A stretch of DNA of 32,257 nt from an uncultured Lachnospiraceae bacterium (lineage in GTDB: Bacteria; Bacillota; Clostridia; Lachnospirales; Lachnospiraceae): the NCBI GenBank assembly GCA_905209075.1, contig CAJLRL010000027.1:1-32257 (forward strand), given 5' to 3'. The position numbers were made by a program, and so were the translations under genes. A model generated the notes under the pieces. The model searched no databases. It saw only the letters and a program-made list of their open reading frames with translations, and had not been told where the DNA came from. This document shows, piece by piece, positions 1 to 8,339 of this stretch (the first letter of the stretch is position 1; every line of letters starts with the position of its first letter).

Positions 1-1580
1 GCTTTATCATCCTTGCCCATCTGTGTTCCTGAACCATTGGCAGTATTTCTCCATTCCGATAACTCTGTTGAATATTCACTTGCATCCTTTTTTAATGTTT
101 CAAGAGATTTTATATCATCTCCATCACCATATATTGCAATGTTTATTGCATCCGAATATTCTTTTAAAATCGCTCTTCGTCCTATAAGATCGCTGGATAT
201 ATCTGCTATCTCAGTTGTAACTGTTTTACCATCAGACAGTGTGAGACTATCTGGTTCTATATTATAAATATTATCAGCTGATATCTTTTCTAATCTATCC
301 ACAAGCACCAGATATGAATCACTGCTATCATGACTTGAAGTGTCCAGATATTTCGAACGGATATTTATTACCTTTGTCTTTAAATCTTCATATGTATCGC
401 TATAATTATCCGGAAGTCCTGTACCCGGCTCACAATCCATCATTGCCTCCAGTATACAATACTGTTTAATCACTTCTGTTGCGGCTTTGTTTAAATTTTC
501 CCTATACTTTCCAGATCCATCATATGTATCCTGCGCATGTTTCCAATACTGGATATCATTTGTCGTGCCCGCTGTATATGTGACACCATTGCTATTTACC
601 GCTTTAGTAAAATTATCTTTTGCATCATTAAAGTCTGCTATAGCATCCTTTACATCATCAAACTGTCCACTTAATTTATCCCCGTCTATATAATATGTTC
701 CATCATCTTCAATTCTGGAATGACATTCTGAATTACTTTTATCGTATGAATAATCATCATATCTTGCTGTGGCTCTATTAAATATATGGAGATCTTCTGT
801 ATTATATAAATTAGTTACCAGATATGTATTCATTTCACGGTACATTTCACGATGTATAAGCATTGCTGTAAGACATTCGTTTAAAAGTGCATTTGTCGGC
901 TCTGGTTCTCCATATGAATATTTATCGCGCAGTTGTTTGTATGTATAGTAACTATCTCGCATAAGAGTTGACTCAGCCTCACAGAAATGCTGTTTTGCCT
1001 TAACTACAGGTTCATTTTTATCGCTGTCCATCATATCTTCAACACCATCAACTTTACCACTTCGCAGCCTGTCGACTATATTCTCACATGCCGCCAGCGG
1101 TGCACGATATTTCATGAAATCTACTATCTGTGATTTAAGCATTGTAGAGTTTGCGAGGTTTGCTCCCTCCATTGCACCTATTGTTGCGAAATTATCATCC
1201 GATGCAGGTGTTACCTGCAGATAATCCACAGCATCAGCTGTATCGCCTATCATCGACTTAAAACTTCCTAACAATGTTGTTATTTCATCATCTGATAAGT
1301 TCTGCGATTTAAGTGCTGATTCGAAGCATTTTTCAGATGCTTCATAAAATTCATCTATATTCTGGCATGATGCTACCATTCCATACCAGTCATTTAGGTC
1401 AAAATCATAATTAGTCATAAGAGAGTTCAGTGCCAGATCTGATGCTGACTCTGCTGCCGACTTTGAAAGACTTACTCTTCCCACATCAACAAAAATACTT
1501 GCCACGAGCATACATGGAACAAGTATGATGACCAGAAAGACCGATACTGCACCTTTCTCTTTTTTCGTATATTTAAACAT
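1..1580 (-). CDS. TadG-like pilus assembly protein, 3' end beyond window
   Basis: The frame is open from the ATG at 1578-1580 to the window edge, giving 526 residues without a stop, so the C-terminus is missing. The protein starts with a basic stretch, then KKEKGAVSVFLVIILVP, a single hydrophobic segment (about residues 10-32), followed by a long soluble and presumably extracytoplasmic region rich in Asp, Ser and Tyr. This layout matches the TadG/TadE-like pseudopilin-type proteins at the 3' end of Tad clusters. After the Gly that would precede a class III signal cleavage, position +5 is Phe, not Glu, so it may stay membrane-anchored rather than be processed. It follows the TadE-like gene by 8 bases and has a GGAAAG-type ribosome binding site. 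The family assignment rests on position and architecture; the large soluble domain has no motif I recognise. Confidence 0.75.
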   Translation of the reverse strand, partial: MFKYTKKEKGAVSVFLVIILVPCMLVASIFVDVGRVSLSKSAAESASDLALNSLMTNYDFDLNDWYGMVASCQNIDEFYEASEKCFESALKSQNLSDDEITTLLGSFKSMIGDTADAVDYLQVTPASDDNFATIGAMEGANLANSTMLKSQIVDFMKYRAPLAACENIVDRLRSGKVDGVEDMMDSDKNEPVVKAKQHFCEAESTLMRDSYYTYKQLRDKYSYGEPEPTNALLNECLTAMLIHREMYREMNTYLVTNLYNTEDLHIFNRATARYDDYSYDKSNSECHSRIEDDGTYYIDGDKLSGQFDDVKDAIADFNDAKDNFTKAVNSNGVTYTAGTTNDIQYWKHAQDTYDGSGKYRENLNKAATEVIKQYCILEAMMDCEPGTGLPDNYSDTYEDLKTKVINIRSKYLDTSSHDSSDSYLVLVDRLEKISADNIYNIEPDSLTLSDGKTVTTEIADISSDLIGRRAILKEYSDAINIAIYGDGDDIKSLETLKKDASEYSTELSEWRNTANGSGTQMGKDDK

Positions 1581-1588
1581 AATCTACT

Positions 1589-2233
1589 CTACTTTCCTAC
1601 CCAGTCGGTAATTTTTTCTGCCAGTTTTCCTGTCTGTTCGGATATATCACTTCCTGTAACTCTCTGTACCAGATCTTCTGCAAAATCTACATTTCGTATG
1701 AACTCCGGCACATCCGAAACCGGTATATCCGTATGTGTGGCATATGATATTTTCATAAAATCAGACATTCCAAGTATTTTAAATGGAACCTCTATATCAT
1801 ATGTTGCATCCACCGTGACAGTAGAGTAGATAAACTTACTGTCAAATTTAACATTACTGATAGAAAAATCAGGTGTCATCCCCGTAAAGAATCCACTTCC
1901 TAATCCTGAAACTCTATCATTAATTCTTTCCTCAACATTTGTTTTCTGATCAGTCAACATTGCTGCCAGATATCTATATGGCTGTAAATCCACATCCTTA
2001 AATCCCGGAATCGTTCCCGGTCCCCCGTCATCAGCCTCCACTGAATCAAGTAATGGATCTGCACAATGCGCAGCTCCTTCCAGGGTTGAGGAAACCACAA
2101 TTTCTTCTATCCTGCATTTCTGTACATATGCATTTCCTACCACAAACAAAAACATCAATATGAAAAACATAGTCGGAAACACAATTGATGCCTCCACTAT
2201 GAGGGCACCCTTCTCATTTTTTATTTTGTCCAT
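1589..2233 (-). CDS. TadE-like pseudopilin
   Basis: A 214-residue protein that begins with a charged stretch followed by EKGALIVEASIVFPTMFF and a hydrophobic segment (about residues 10-30). This is the TadE signature: cleavage after Gly leaves a mature N-terminus ALIVE with the conserved Glu at +5, which prepilin peptidase and pilus assembly normally need. The rest is a soluble domain with predicted beta character. TadE-like minor pilins are thought to act in assembly of the Flp pilus at the outer face of the membrane. The start has an AAAGGG ribosome binding site. The gene lies between the major pilin gene and the TadG-like gene, the usual order. Confidence in the family is high; a precise role in this organism is inferred. 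Confidence 0.82.
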   Translation of the reverse strand: MDKIKNEKGALIVEASIVFPTMFFILMFLFVVGNAYVQKCRIEEIVVSSTLEGAAHCADPLLDSVEADDGGPGTIPGFKDVDLQPYRYLAAMLTDQKTNVEERINDRVSGLGSGFFTGMTPDFSISNVKFDSKFIYSTVTVDATYDIEVPFKILGMSDFMKISYATHTDIPVSDVPEFIRNVDFAEDLVQRVTGSDISEQTGKLAEKITDWVGK

Positions 2234-2286
2234 TTTCTAACCCTTTAACTCCTGTATCAAATTTTGCTTGATACTTTTTAATCTTC

Positions 2287-2304
2287 GGGGAGCAGATGCT
2301 CCCC
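2287..2304 (-). promoter_or_regulatory. Perfect hairpin between pilin and TadE-like genes
   Basis: GGGGAGCA (2287-2294) and TGCTCCCC (2297-2304) form an uninterrupted inverted repeat with a two-base centre. It lies 24 bases past the pilin stop in the minus-strand transcript. The bases that follow (CGAAGATTAAAAAG) contain no U-tract, so it is unlikely to be a standard intrinsic terminator. A likely role, by inference, is a 3' stabiliser or partial attenuator that keeps the pilin message more abundant than the downstream tadE/tadG part. Confidence 0.6.
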
Positions 2305-2328
2305 TTTGATTCTTACTCTGAAATAATT

Positions 2329-2550
2329 TTAGGCTGGTTCACTTACCGTCGTACCTGCCTTAGTACCAATTGTCTCAAATAAAGTATCAATAAGCTCCTT
2401 TGCCTGTTTCTTAAATACAACCGCAAGAAGTACTGCAACACCTATAAGTACTACGATTGATACTACGTTTACATCTCCCTCCTCATCACGTAAGAAACGG
2501 TTAAATAATACCTTTCCTCTAATGATTAATCCATTAAGTAACATATTCAT
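2329..2550 (-). CDS. Flp1-like pilin subunit
   Basis: A 73-residue protein with an amphipathic, basic N-terminus, then the charged stretch RDEEGDVNVVSIVVLIGV and one hydrophobic helix (about residues 28-46), ending in a short polar tail. Size, single helix and position inside a Tad cluster fit the Flp1-like pilin family of Firmicutes, the structural subunit of the pilus. A class III peptidase would be expected to cut after the Gly of DEEG. The mature +5 residue would then be Val, not the Glu of classical Flp pilins. The ribosome binding site GAAAGGAG is strong and nine bases from the ATG. The gene is isolated from tadC by an intrinsic terminator and from tadE by a hairpin, consistent with separately tuned expression. 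It could instead be an inner-membrane accessory protein. Confidence 0.72.
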   Translation of the reverse strand: MNMLLNGLIIRGKVLFNRFLRDEEGDVNVVSIVVLIGVAVLLAVVFKKQAKELIDTLFETIGTKAGTTVSEPA

Positions 2551-2596
2551 AACTAATTTCTCCTTTCTTTTATGTTTTATTTTTAGTTATGTATAT

Positions 2597-2616
2597 AAAA
2601 AACCAGTAAATCTGGT
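2597..2616 (-). terminator. Intrinsic terminator between tadC and pilin
   Basis: Reading the minus strand, ACCAG (2616-2612) pairs with CTGGT (2606-2602) around a five-base loop and is followed by a U-run over 2601-2597. It lies 12 bases beyond the tadC stop. Either it works as a partial terminator inside the operon, or the pilin gene has its own promoter in the 46 bases that remain. Confidence 0.65.
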
Positions 2617-2628
2617 CTTTTACCGATA

Positions 2629-3498
2629 TTACACACCGATATTAGTAAACACCGGTACTATTACCATGATGAGTATTCCCGTAAACATCATCATCATCGG
2701 AATGAGAAGTTTACCTGATGCCTTCTCTCCCTGTCTCTTTACAAGCTGTCTTTTCAGGTTCCACACCTCTGCACTCTGCTGCTGCAGCATTGTTGTGAGT
2801 TCACTATTTCCTTTTTGTATTCCCTGAACGATGGTAGATGTAAATTTCTTTATCTCCGGGATCATACATCTCGATCCAAATCTATATATCGCATCCATTT
2901 CCGAATAACCGTTTTTCATTTCTTCCACGGATGTCTGCATTTCTTTGTAAATCACAGTATCGCCGTTATATGCGACCTGTTCCCATGCATCTTTCATGAT
3001 AAGCCCTGCATTCGTCAGGAGCGCAAGCTTTGATACCACGTTTGAAAAATCTGTAAGCATCTCATCTGAACGTTTTTTTATCGTCTCACTTGCCAGATTT
3101 CCGTAATAGTAAAATCCTGCAAATGCGAACATCCAGAATACAAGTGGTCCCGCTATATTATCCAACAGTCCGTACATTGAAAACGATACTGCAAATAATG
3201 TAAGTCCTATTGTCACCTGCTGCGACCTCGTAACACGTATATAATAATCAGCATATCTGCAGTCATTTAAAACTGCCATCTGCTTTCTCATAATACGATC
3301 GTTTTTTGTTTTGTAATCGTAACCTATCATTTCAAGAAATTCATATCCTATAAAATATAAATCTTTAAACGGATATTGTTTTTCATCAAGTCCTGCGAAA
3401 AGCCCTGCACTCTTTTTTCCTTTAAAAAACAATACTATCCAGAACAAGGTGAATATCCCACCTAAAATCCAAAAGACATAATCTATTACATTAAACAT
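2629..3498 (-). CDS. tadC: TadC-like type II secretion F-domain protein
   Basis: A 289-residue inner-membrane protein with hydrophobic segments near the N-terminus, around residues 95-130 and at the C-terminus (MMMMFTGILIMVIVPVF). The cytoplasmic part before the last membrane helix contains helices of the T2SSF type, including QKGNSELTTMLQQQSAEVW and the basic stretch KRQLVKRQGEKASGKLLIPM, typical of TadC. With TadB it forms the membrane platform on which the TadA ATPase acts. It starts 3 bases after the tadB stop, with AAGGGTG as ribosome binding site that overlaps the tadB end, implying translational coupling. An intrinsic terminator follows. TadB and TadC are paralogues; this one is called TadC from gene order. 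Confidence 0.85.
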   Translation of the reverse strand: MFNVIDYVFWILGGIFTLFWIVLFFKGKKSAGLFAGLDEKQYPFKDLYFIGYEFLEMIGYDYKTKNDRIMRKQMAVLNDCRYADYYIRVTRSQQVTIGLTLFAVSFSMYGLLDNIAGPLVFWMFAFAGFYYYGNLASETIKKRSDEMLTDFSNVVSKLALLTNAGLIMKDAWEQVAYNGDTVIYKEMQTSVEEMKNGYSEMDAIYRFGSRCMIPEIKKFTSTIVQGIQKGNSELTTMLQQQSAEVWNLKRQLVKRQGEKASGKLLIPMMMMFTGILIMVIVPVFTNIGV

Positions 3499-3501
3499 TT
3501 G

Positions 3502-4371
3502 TCACACCCTTATATCCAAAATCTTCTTTCCAACAAAATATGCTGCCACAAAAATTCCGATCGCTATCGTTGTCGATACTATTCCTGTTGCAGTCACAAA
3601 GTTCGCTGCAAAATCTGAACTCATTCCTTTTATCATTGCGATGAGGATAACCGGCATTACGATCATTATGTTCTGCTCCGACTTGTTTGCTGTAAGTGTC
3701 GTCTCTATCTCCTCTGCGATTTCCATTTTGTCACTTAGTATCTCGTATGTCGTGCGGATCGTTTCTTTTATGTTTCCGCCCTTTCTGTAACAGATCTCAA
3801 ATACCTTTGCAAAACTTTCAATATCTTCATTTCCGCTTCGTTTTCCGAAATCAAGAAGCAGCTCCTCCAATTCGATATTGTTGTCCATGCCTGTCAGTAT
3901 CACTTCAAGCTCATTTAATATATATGCGCCCTCTTCATACTGCATCTTTAAATCTTCGTATGTACTTTTAAACGAATCCGTCACATTTTTTCCGGCTCCA
4001 AGCGATGTGCTCAGTGCCTCAAGCATATCCCTAAACTGCAGGCTCAGCTTGTTCTTTTGTTTCTTTATCACACTTTCCGTTCTTATCGGAATGATCATCT
4101 TTCCGGCAATGATTCCTATTATTCCCGGGATTATCACATTCAGACAATATGTGATCTTTGTCGGCTGTCCATATGCATCCTTTCCTATTCCTCCATAAAA
4201 CAGGTAACCAATGCCTGCGCCGACTGCAAATGCCAGAAGAAAGAATAATATCTTTTCATATACCGGCATATGATAAACTTTATAATTATACGTTCTCATG
4301 TTTGTCGCAGATACATAATACTGCGGCTCTATAACTTTATCCTTTTTCTTTTTCCCTTGTTTCTTTGCCAT
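3502..4371 (-). CDS. tadB: TadB-like type II secretion F-domain protein
   Basis: A 289-residue membrane platform protein. The N-terminus is very basic (MAKKQGKKKKDK), with two hydrophobic segments around residues 40-90, a long cytoplasmic helical T2SSF domain containing SLGAGKNVTDSFKSTYEDL and FAKVFEICYRKGGNIKETI, then two C-terminal membrane helices. The Gly-rich F-domain pattern places it with TadB. I chose the ATG at 4369-4371; a GTG two codons upstream is also in frame, but AGGTG sits five bases before the ATG, at a workable distance. That site overlaps the tadA stop codon, so translation of the two is probably coupled. It is expected to interact with TadC and TadA at the inner face of the membrane. 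Confidence 0.86.
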   Translation of the reverse strand: MAKKQGKKKKDKVIEPQYYVSATNMRTYNYKVYHMPVYEKILFFLLAFAVGAGIGYLFYGGIGKDAYGQPTKITYCLNVIIPGIIGIIAGKMIIPIRTESVIKKQKNKLSLQFRDMLEALSTSLGAGKNVTDSFKSTYEDLKMQYEEGAYILNELEVILTGMDNNIELEELLLDFGKRSGNEDIESFAKVFEICYRKGGNIKETIRTTYEILSDKMEIAEEIETTLTANKSEQNIMIVMPVILIAMIKGMSSDFAANFVTATGIVSTTIAIGIFVAAYFVGKKILDIRV

Positions 4372-4379
4372 TTCCACAC

Positions 4380-5615
4380 CTATATAACTGTTCTTATTCC
4401 CGAAAGCTGTAATTTAAAATCATTTTTCAGAGGATTTTTTGTCCGTACCAGTGAGCCGGATACCTTTTCGATCGTGCTCTTTTCATCCTCCTTAAATTCA
4501 TACAGCGGATTTAATTCTATCTCGCCGTCTTTCATTCCGACGACTTCTGTTATCGCCATTGTCTTTCTTGATTTATCCCTAAGTCTTGAAAGATGGATTA
4601 TTATGTCGATAGCCGATGCTATCTGCTGTTTTATCGCTTCAAGCGGAAGTCCTTCCGCTCCCTGCAGTACCATTGTCTCCAATCGACTTAACATATCTTC
4701 TGTCGAGTTTGCATGTCCTGTGGACAGCGATCCGTCATGTCCTGTGTTCATCGCCTGAAGCATATCGAGTGCCTCACCGCCTCTGACCTCTCCGACTACT
4801 ATTCTTTCCGGTCTCATTCGAAGCGATGACTTAATGAGATCCCTTATCGTTATCTGTCCTGCTCCCGCCGCATTTGCGTTTCTGGTTTCAAGGCTTACCA
4901 GGTTGTCAACACCTGTTATCTGAAGCTCCGCCGAATCCTCTATCGTTATTACACGTTCATCGCTTGGTATATAGTTCGACAACGCATTCAGGAATGTCGT
5001 CTTTCCGGAACCTGTACCTCCGCAGATGAATATGTTGTATTTTGCTTTTACCAGAAGTTCAAGTTTGTCTGCTATCTCCTGCGTTATCGAACCGTAACGA
5101 ATAAGCTTTTCTATCGTCATAGGTTCCTTTGAGAACTTACGGATTGTAATAGTCGGTCCGCAAAGTGCTATCGGCGGCAGAACCACATTCACACGCGAGC
5201 CGTCCGGAAGTCTTGTATCACATATCGGATTTGCCTGATTTACTTCTCGTCCGGCAAGACCTACGATTCGCTGGATTATGTCCTCAAGTCTTCTTGTGCT
5301 GTCAAACTTTTTATCAAGCTTTGATAGTCTTCCGTTTTTCTCTATGAATATGTTGTCCGGTCCGTTTATCATAACCTCTGTTATCGTGTCATCACTGATT
5401 ATCGAATCAAGCAGCCCGAATCCTCTTATTGAGCTGTACACCTGACCGGCTATCGATATTTTCTTTTCTATAGGACAATATGTATCTTTAAGCCTGTCTG
5501 ATACTATCTGGTCTATTTTTTCTTCGAGTTGTTCATCAGACATGGAACTTAGTTCAAGATTTTCACTGACAAACCCTTTTATCTGATTTACTAACTCTTC
5601 CTCGTTTATCTGCAT
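4380..5615 (-). CDS. tadA: TadA/CpaF-family pilus assembly ATPase
   Basis: A 411-residue hexameric traffic ATPase of the type II/IV secretion superfamily that powers Flp pilus extension, and possibly retraction, from the cytoplasmic side. The N-terminal helical domain (about 1-60) is followed by the PAS-like N-domain with GFGLLDSIISDDTITEVMIN. The Walker A GGTGSGKT is at 199-206. An Asp-box region with ITIEDSAEL follows, then the Walker B/His-box stretch VVGEVRGGEALDMLQAMNTG and STGHANS. Length and motifs are typical of CpaF/TadA and complete. It starts nine bases after tadZ ends and is followed by tadB with a stop-overlapping ribosome binding site. Confidence is very high. Confidence 0.95.
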   Translation of the reverse strand: MQINEEELVNQIKGFVSENLELSSMSDEQLEEKIDQIVSDRLKDTYCPIEKKISIAGQVYSSIRGFGLLDSIISDDTITEVMINGPDNIFIEKNGRLSKLDKKFDSTRRLEDIIQRIVGLAGREVNQANPICDTRLPDGSRVNVVLPPIALCGPTITIRKFSKEPMTIEKLIRYGSITQEIADKLELLVKAKYNIFICGGTGSGKTTFLNALSNYIPSDERVITIEDSAELQITGVDNLVSLETRNANAAGAGQITIRDLIKSSLRMRPERIVVGEVRGGEALDMLQAMNTGHDGSLSTGHANSTEDMLSRLETMVLQGAEGLPLEAIKQQIASAIDIIIHLSRLRDKSRKTMAITEVVGMKDGEIELNPLYEFKEDEKSTIEKVSGSLVRTKNPLKNDFKLQLSGIRTVI

Positions 5616-5624
5616 GAGTTTCTC

Positions 5625-6689
5625 CTATGATAAAATTGTGTTGTAATGGTTCATCTTTGATAATTGTTCTATAAGCTGTTTTGTTGTCGCCTGCTCATAT
5701 TTCGGCGCTCCACCTATCACATTCACAGGTATATCATTAAGCATCACCGATGACTTATTACTGAATTTGTTGTAGATCATGCAGGATTTTGAAATTATAT
5801 CAATATCTCCATTCTGTTCTATTAAGTTTAATGCCTGAATCGCTTTCATGTATTTTTCATTTGCGATCTGGCTTCCGTCATTTACCATCACTATCCTGTC
5901 TGCCTTGGAAAGCAGATTTATCTTGTCCCTGTCAAGAGAAAATGGTATATCGACTATAACCTCATCAAATCCCTCCGTTATCTGTATATTTTTTATCAGT
6001 ACTTCTATATCCTCATCTGTCATCTCTATCATATCAAGTGCGACCTTTGGAGATGCAAAGTACTTGACGCCTTCCTGCGACTGCTTTATACAGCTTTCAA
6101 GCTTTAATGATATATTTGTCTTTCTGCTCTTTATCGAATAGATGACATCACTCATTGTGAATTGTCCTTCTGCTGTAAAGAAACTGTCTGTCACGCCGAA
6201 TGTTTCAAGGTTTAAATAAAATACCTTTTTTCCAAGCCTTGCATGTGCAACTGCACAGGCTGCTGCTGTCACGGAGGTTCCTGTTCCTCCGCATGGTGAT
6301 GTAAACATTATCACTGCCGCCGCATCTCCAAAGCTTTTCATGTTTGAAATGTTTGATTCCATATCGGAGTAGACACTTAGTATCTGTTTATATATAAGCT
6401 CTGCTTTCTGGAATTTGCATATGGCAGGTTTTTCTTTTACTGATTCGATTCCCGGAGTATCGACAAAATATGCCATGCCACATCTTCCCCGAAGTTCTTC
6501 ATCCTTTATCTCGAACTGTGTTGTTGTAAGCAGCACGTCCATCCTGACCTTCTTTAAGGTTTCAATTACCTTTTCCTTTTCGGTAAATGAATATACCTCA
6601 AGTTTGTCTGCATATTTTGAATTGAATGTCGATGTCAGCCTGTCCAAATAATTTATATCATTATCTAATATCGCAACTTTTAGTTTCAT
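5625..6689 (-). CDS. tadZ: TadZ/CpaE-like ParA-family localisation protein
   Basis: A 354-residue protein with an N-terminal receiver-like region (about 1-115: KVAILDNDINYLDRLTSTF, an atypical receiver) and a C-terminal MinD/ParA-like domain. TadZ/CpaE proteins position the Tad machine, usually at a pole. The nucleotide-binding loop reads SPCGGTGTS (131-139), where ParA/MinD proteins have KGGxGKT/S: both the signature Lys and the core GK Lys are replaced, so ATP hydrolysis may be lost or altered, as is known for some TadZ proteins. Later motifs such as VIVDIPFSLDRD and IVMVNDGS resemble the switch II and base-binding regions. It is the first gene of the operon, with a GAGGAGA ribosome binding site nine bases before the ATG and a promoter 44 bases upstream. 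Confidence 0.85.
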   Translation of the reverse strand: MKLKVAILDNDINYLDRLTSTFNSKYADKLEVYSFTEKEKVIETLKKVRMDVLLTTTQFEIKDEELRGRCGMAYFVDTPGIESVKEKPAICKFQKAELIYKQILSVYSDMESNISNMKSFGDAAAVIMFTSPCGGTGTSVTAAACAVAHARLGKKVFYLNLETFGVTDSFFTAEGQFTMSDVIYSIKSRKTNISLKLESCIKQSQEGVKYFASPKVALDMIEMTDEDIEVLIKNIQITEGFDEVIVDIPFSLDRDKINLLSKADRIVMVNDGSQIANEKYMKAIQALNLIEQNGDIDIISKSCMIYNKFSNKSSVMLNDIPVNVIGGAPKYEQATTKQLIEQLSKMNHYNTILS

Positions 6690-6732
6690 CTAAAACAATC
6701 TCCTCTTGCCAACAGATTTATTTTTCTTATGT

Positions 6733-6741
6733 ATTATAACA
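6733..6741 (-). promoter_or_regulatory. Extended -10 promoter of the tad operon
   Basis: The minus strand reads TGTTATAAT: a perfect TATAAT (6738-6733) with the TGn extension (6741-6739). There is no good -35 at 16-18 bases, which fits an extended -10 promoter. It lies 44 bases before the tadZ start. Confidence 0.7.
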
Positions 6742-6782
6742 CACATTCACTCTTAAACCAGTAACATATGCTAATATATCAA

Positions 6783-6828
6783 TTTTCTACATTTTTGTCA
6801 TTTTTTTAATTATTTTTGACCATTTTTT
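6783..6828 (-). promoter_or_regulatory. Phased A-tracts upstream of the tad promoter
   Basis: Five A-tracts on the minus strand lie at 6828-6823, 6817-6813, 6807-6801, 6796-6792 and 6786-6783. Their leading ends are 11, 10, 11 and 10 bases apart, that is, once per helical turn, which should bend the DNA. They sit about 50-95 bases upstream of the tad -10 box, where curvature or an UP element can aid a promoter with a weak -35. The AT-rich stretch 6829-6962 beyond holds nothing else I can assign except a small imperfect palindrome (CTGCAA...TTGCAG, 6924-6950). Confidence 0.6.
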
Positions 6829-6962
6829 GTGAAATTTAGAATAGATTTTATACTTTTTTATTATTTAGTCAGCATTTTTATAAATTATTTATATATGACC
6901 TTTTTCCTACTTTGCATCTCTCCCTGCAATTTTGAGCGAGCCAGTTGCAGTGTTACCAAAAT

Positions 6963-6995
6963 CAAAAGCCTTCCCAATTAATAACTGGGAAGGCT
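6963..6995 (-). terminator. Intrinsic terminator of the purine operon
   Basis: AGCCTTCCCA (6967-6976) and TGGGAAGGCT (6986-6995) form a perfect 10-bp stem with a nine-base loop. On the minus strand it is followed by TTTTGATTTT. It lies 86 bases past the AICAR formyltransferase stop codon. Confidence 0.85.
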
Positions 6996-7081
6996 ATATC
7001 AATTTATAACTAACTACTTGTTATACTGTTATATATTATTTATACAATTTTATATGTTCCGCCACCTGCATGGCGATAATT

Positions 7082-8260
7082 TTAATGATGGAAAAGTCTG
7101 ATTCCTGTAAAGCTCATAACCATATTGTATTTATTACATGTATCTATTACATGGTCATCCCTTACAGACCCTCCTGGCTGTGCAACGTATTTAACTCCGC
7201 TCTTATGTGCACGCTCGATATTATCGCCAAATGGGAAGAATGCATCTGATCCAAGTGCAACATCTGTGTTTTTGTCGAGCCATGCTCTCTTCTCCTCAGC
7301 TGTAAATACATCTGGTTTTACTTTAAAGAGCTTCTGCCATTCTCCTTCTGCGAGAACATCCATATAATCCTCGCCGATGTAAAGGTCGATTGTGTTGTCA
7401 CGGTCTGCACGTTTAATCCCATCAACAAACTGAAGCCCTAAAACCTGTGGAGACTGACGGAGCCACCAGTTATCAGCCTTTGAGCCTGCAAGCCTGGTAC
7501 AATGGATACGCGACTGCTGTCCTGCACCGATTCCTATTGCCTGTCCGCCTTTTACATAGCATACTGAATTTGACTGTGTATATTTCAACGTGATCATTGA
7601 TATTGCAAGATCAATTTTTGCCTGCTCTGTGAGTTCTTTGTTTTCTGTAACAATGTTTGAGAAGAAATCATCATCTATATGAAGTTCATTTCTGCCCTGC
7701 TCAAATGTTATTCCAAATACATCTTTTCTTTCGATCGGAGCTGGCTCATAATTTTCATCTATCTCGATGACACAGTAATTTCCTTTCTTTTTAGCCTTTA
7801 ATATCTCAAGAGCCTCATCTGTATATCCCGGTGCGATAACACCATCTGATACTTCTCTTTTTATTACCAGTGCTGTGCTCTTATCACATACATCTGAAAG
7901 AGAGATGAAATCACCGAATGATGACATTCTGTCTGCGCCTCTTGCTCTTATATAGGCATTTGCAAGTGGTGTGAACTCAATGTCCATGTCTGCGACCCAG
8001 TATATCTGTTTTTCCACATCAGAAAGAGGAAGTCCTACAGCTGCTCCTGCCGGTGAGACATGTTTGAATGATGTTGCTGCCGGAAGTCCGGTTGCCTTTT
8101 TTAATTCTTTTACAAGCTGCCAGCCGTTAAATGCATCAAGGAAGTTTATATATCCTGCTCTGCCGTTTAAAACTTTGATAGGAAGTTCGCCTTCCTTCAT
8201 GAAAATCCTTGCCGGTTTCTGGTTTGGATTGCATCCGTATTTTAATTCATATTCCTGCAT
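7082..8260 (-). CDS. Stand-alone AICAR formyltransferase (PurH C-terminal half)
   Basis: A 392-residue enzyme that transfers a formyl group from 10-formyl-tetrahydrofolate to AICAR, giving FAICAR, the ninth step of purine synthesis in the cytosol. It contains TSFKHVSPAGAAVG with the catalytic Lys66-His67 pair, and later SNSVCYVKGGQAIGIGAGQQ, SRIHCTRLAG, DAFFPFGDNIERA and the C-terminal QPGGSVRDDHVIDTCN, all AICARFT motifs. The N-terminal MGS-like IMP cyclohydrolase domain of ordinary bifunctional PurH is absent; the next gene upstream supplies that activity. The start has AGGAGA eight bases before the ATG. It is the second gene of a two-gene operon behind the ZTP switch and ends at a strong terminator. 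I leave the symbol empty because it is only half of PurH. Confidence 0.93.
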   Translation of the reverse strand: MQEYELKYGCNPNQKPARIFMKEGELPIKVLNGRAGYINFLDAFNGWQLVKELKKATGLPAATSFKHVSPAGAAVGLPLSDVEKQIYWVADMDIEFTPLANAYIRARGADRMSSFGDFISLSDVCDKSTALVIKREVSDGVIAPGYTDEALEILKAKKKGNYCVIEIDENYEPAPIERKDVFGITFEQGRNELHIDDDFFSNIVTENKELTEQAKIDLAISMITLKYTQSNSVCYVKGGQAIGIGAGQQSRIHCTRLAGSKADNWWLRQSPQVLGLQFVDGIKRADRDNTIDLYIGEDYMDVLAEGEWQKLFKVKPDVFTAEEKRAWLDKNTDVALGSDAFFPFGDNIERAHKSGVKYVAQPGGSVRDDHVIDTCNKYNMVMSFTGIRLFHH

Positions 8261-8339
8261 TTTTATTCTCCTGTTATTGTATTTATCTGTTTTGTTAATG
8301 TATTACCTTTTGTTGATCTTTTTAATCTAAGTAATCTTT

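Noticed and set aside
6900..6960. Minus-strand GGGAGAGATGCAAAGTAGG resembles the GACGCAAAG part of a c-di-GMP-I riboswitch upstream of the tad operon.
   Set aside because: The matching GGGCAAACC half and the tetraloop-receptor parts are missing, and the stretch lies upstream of the best tad promoter, so it would not be in the tad leader.
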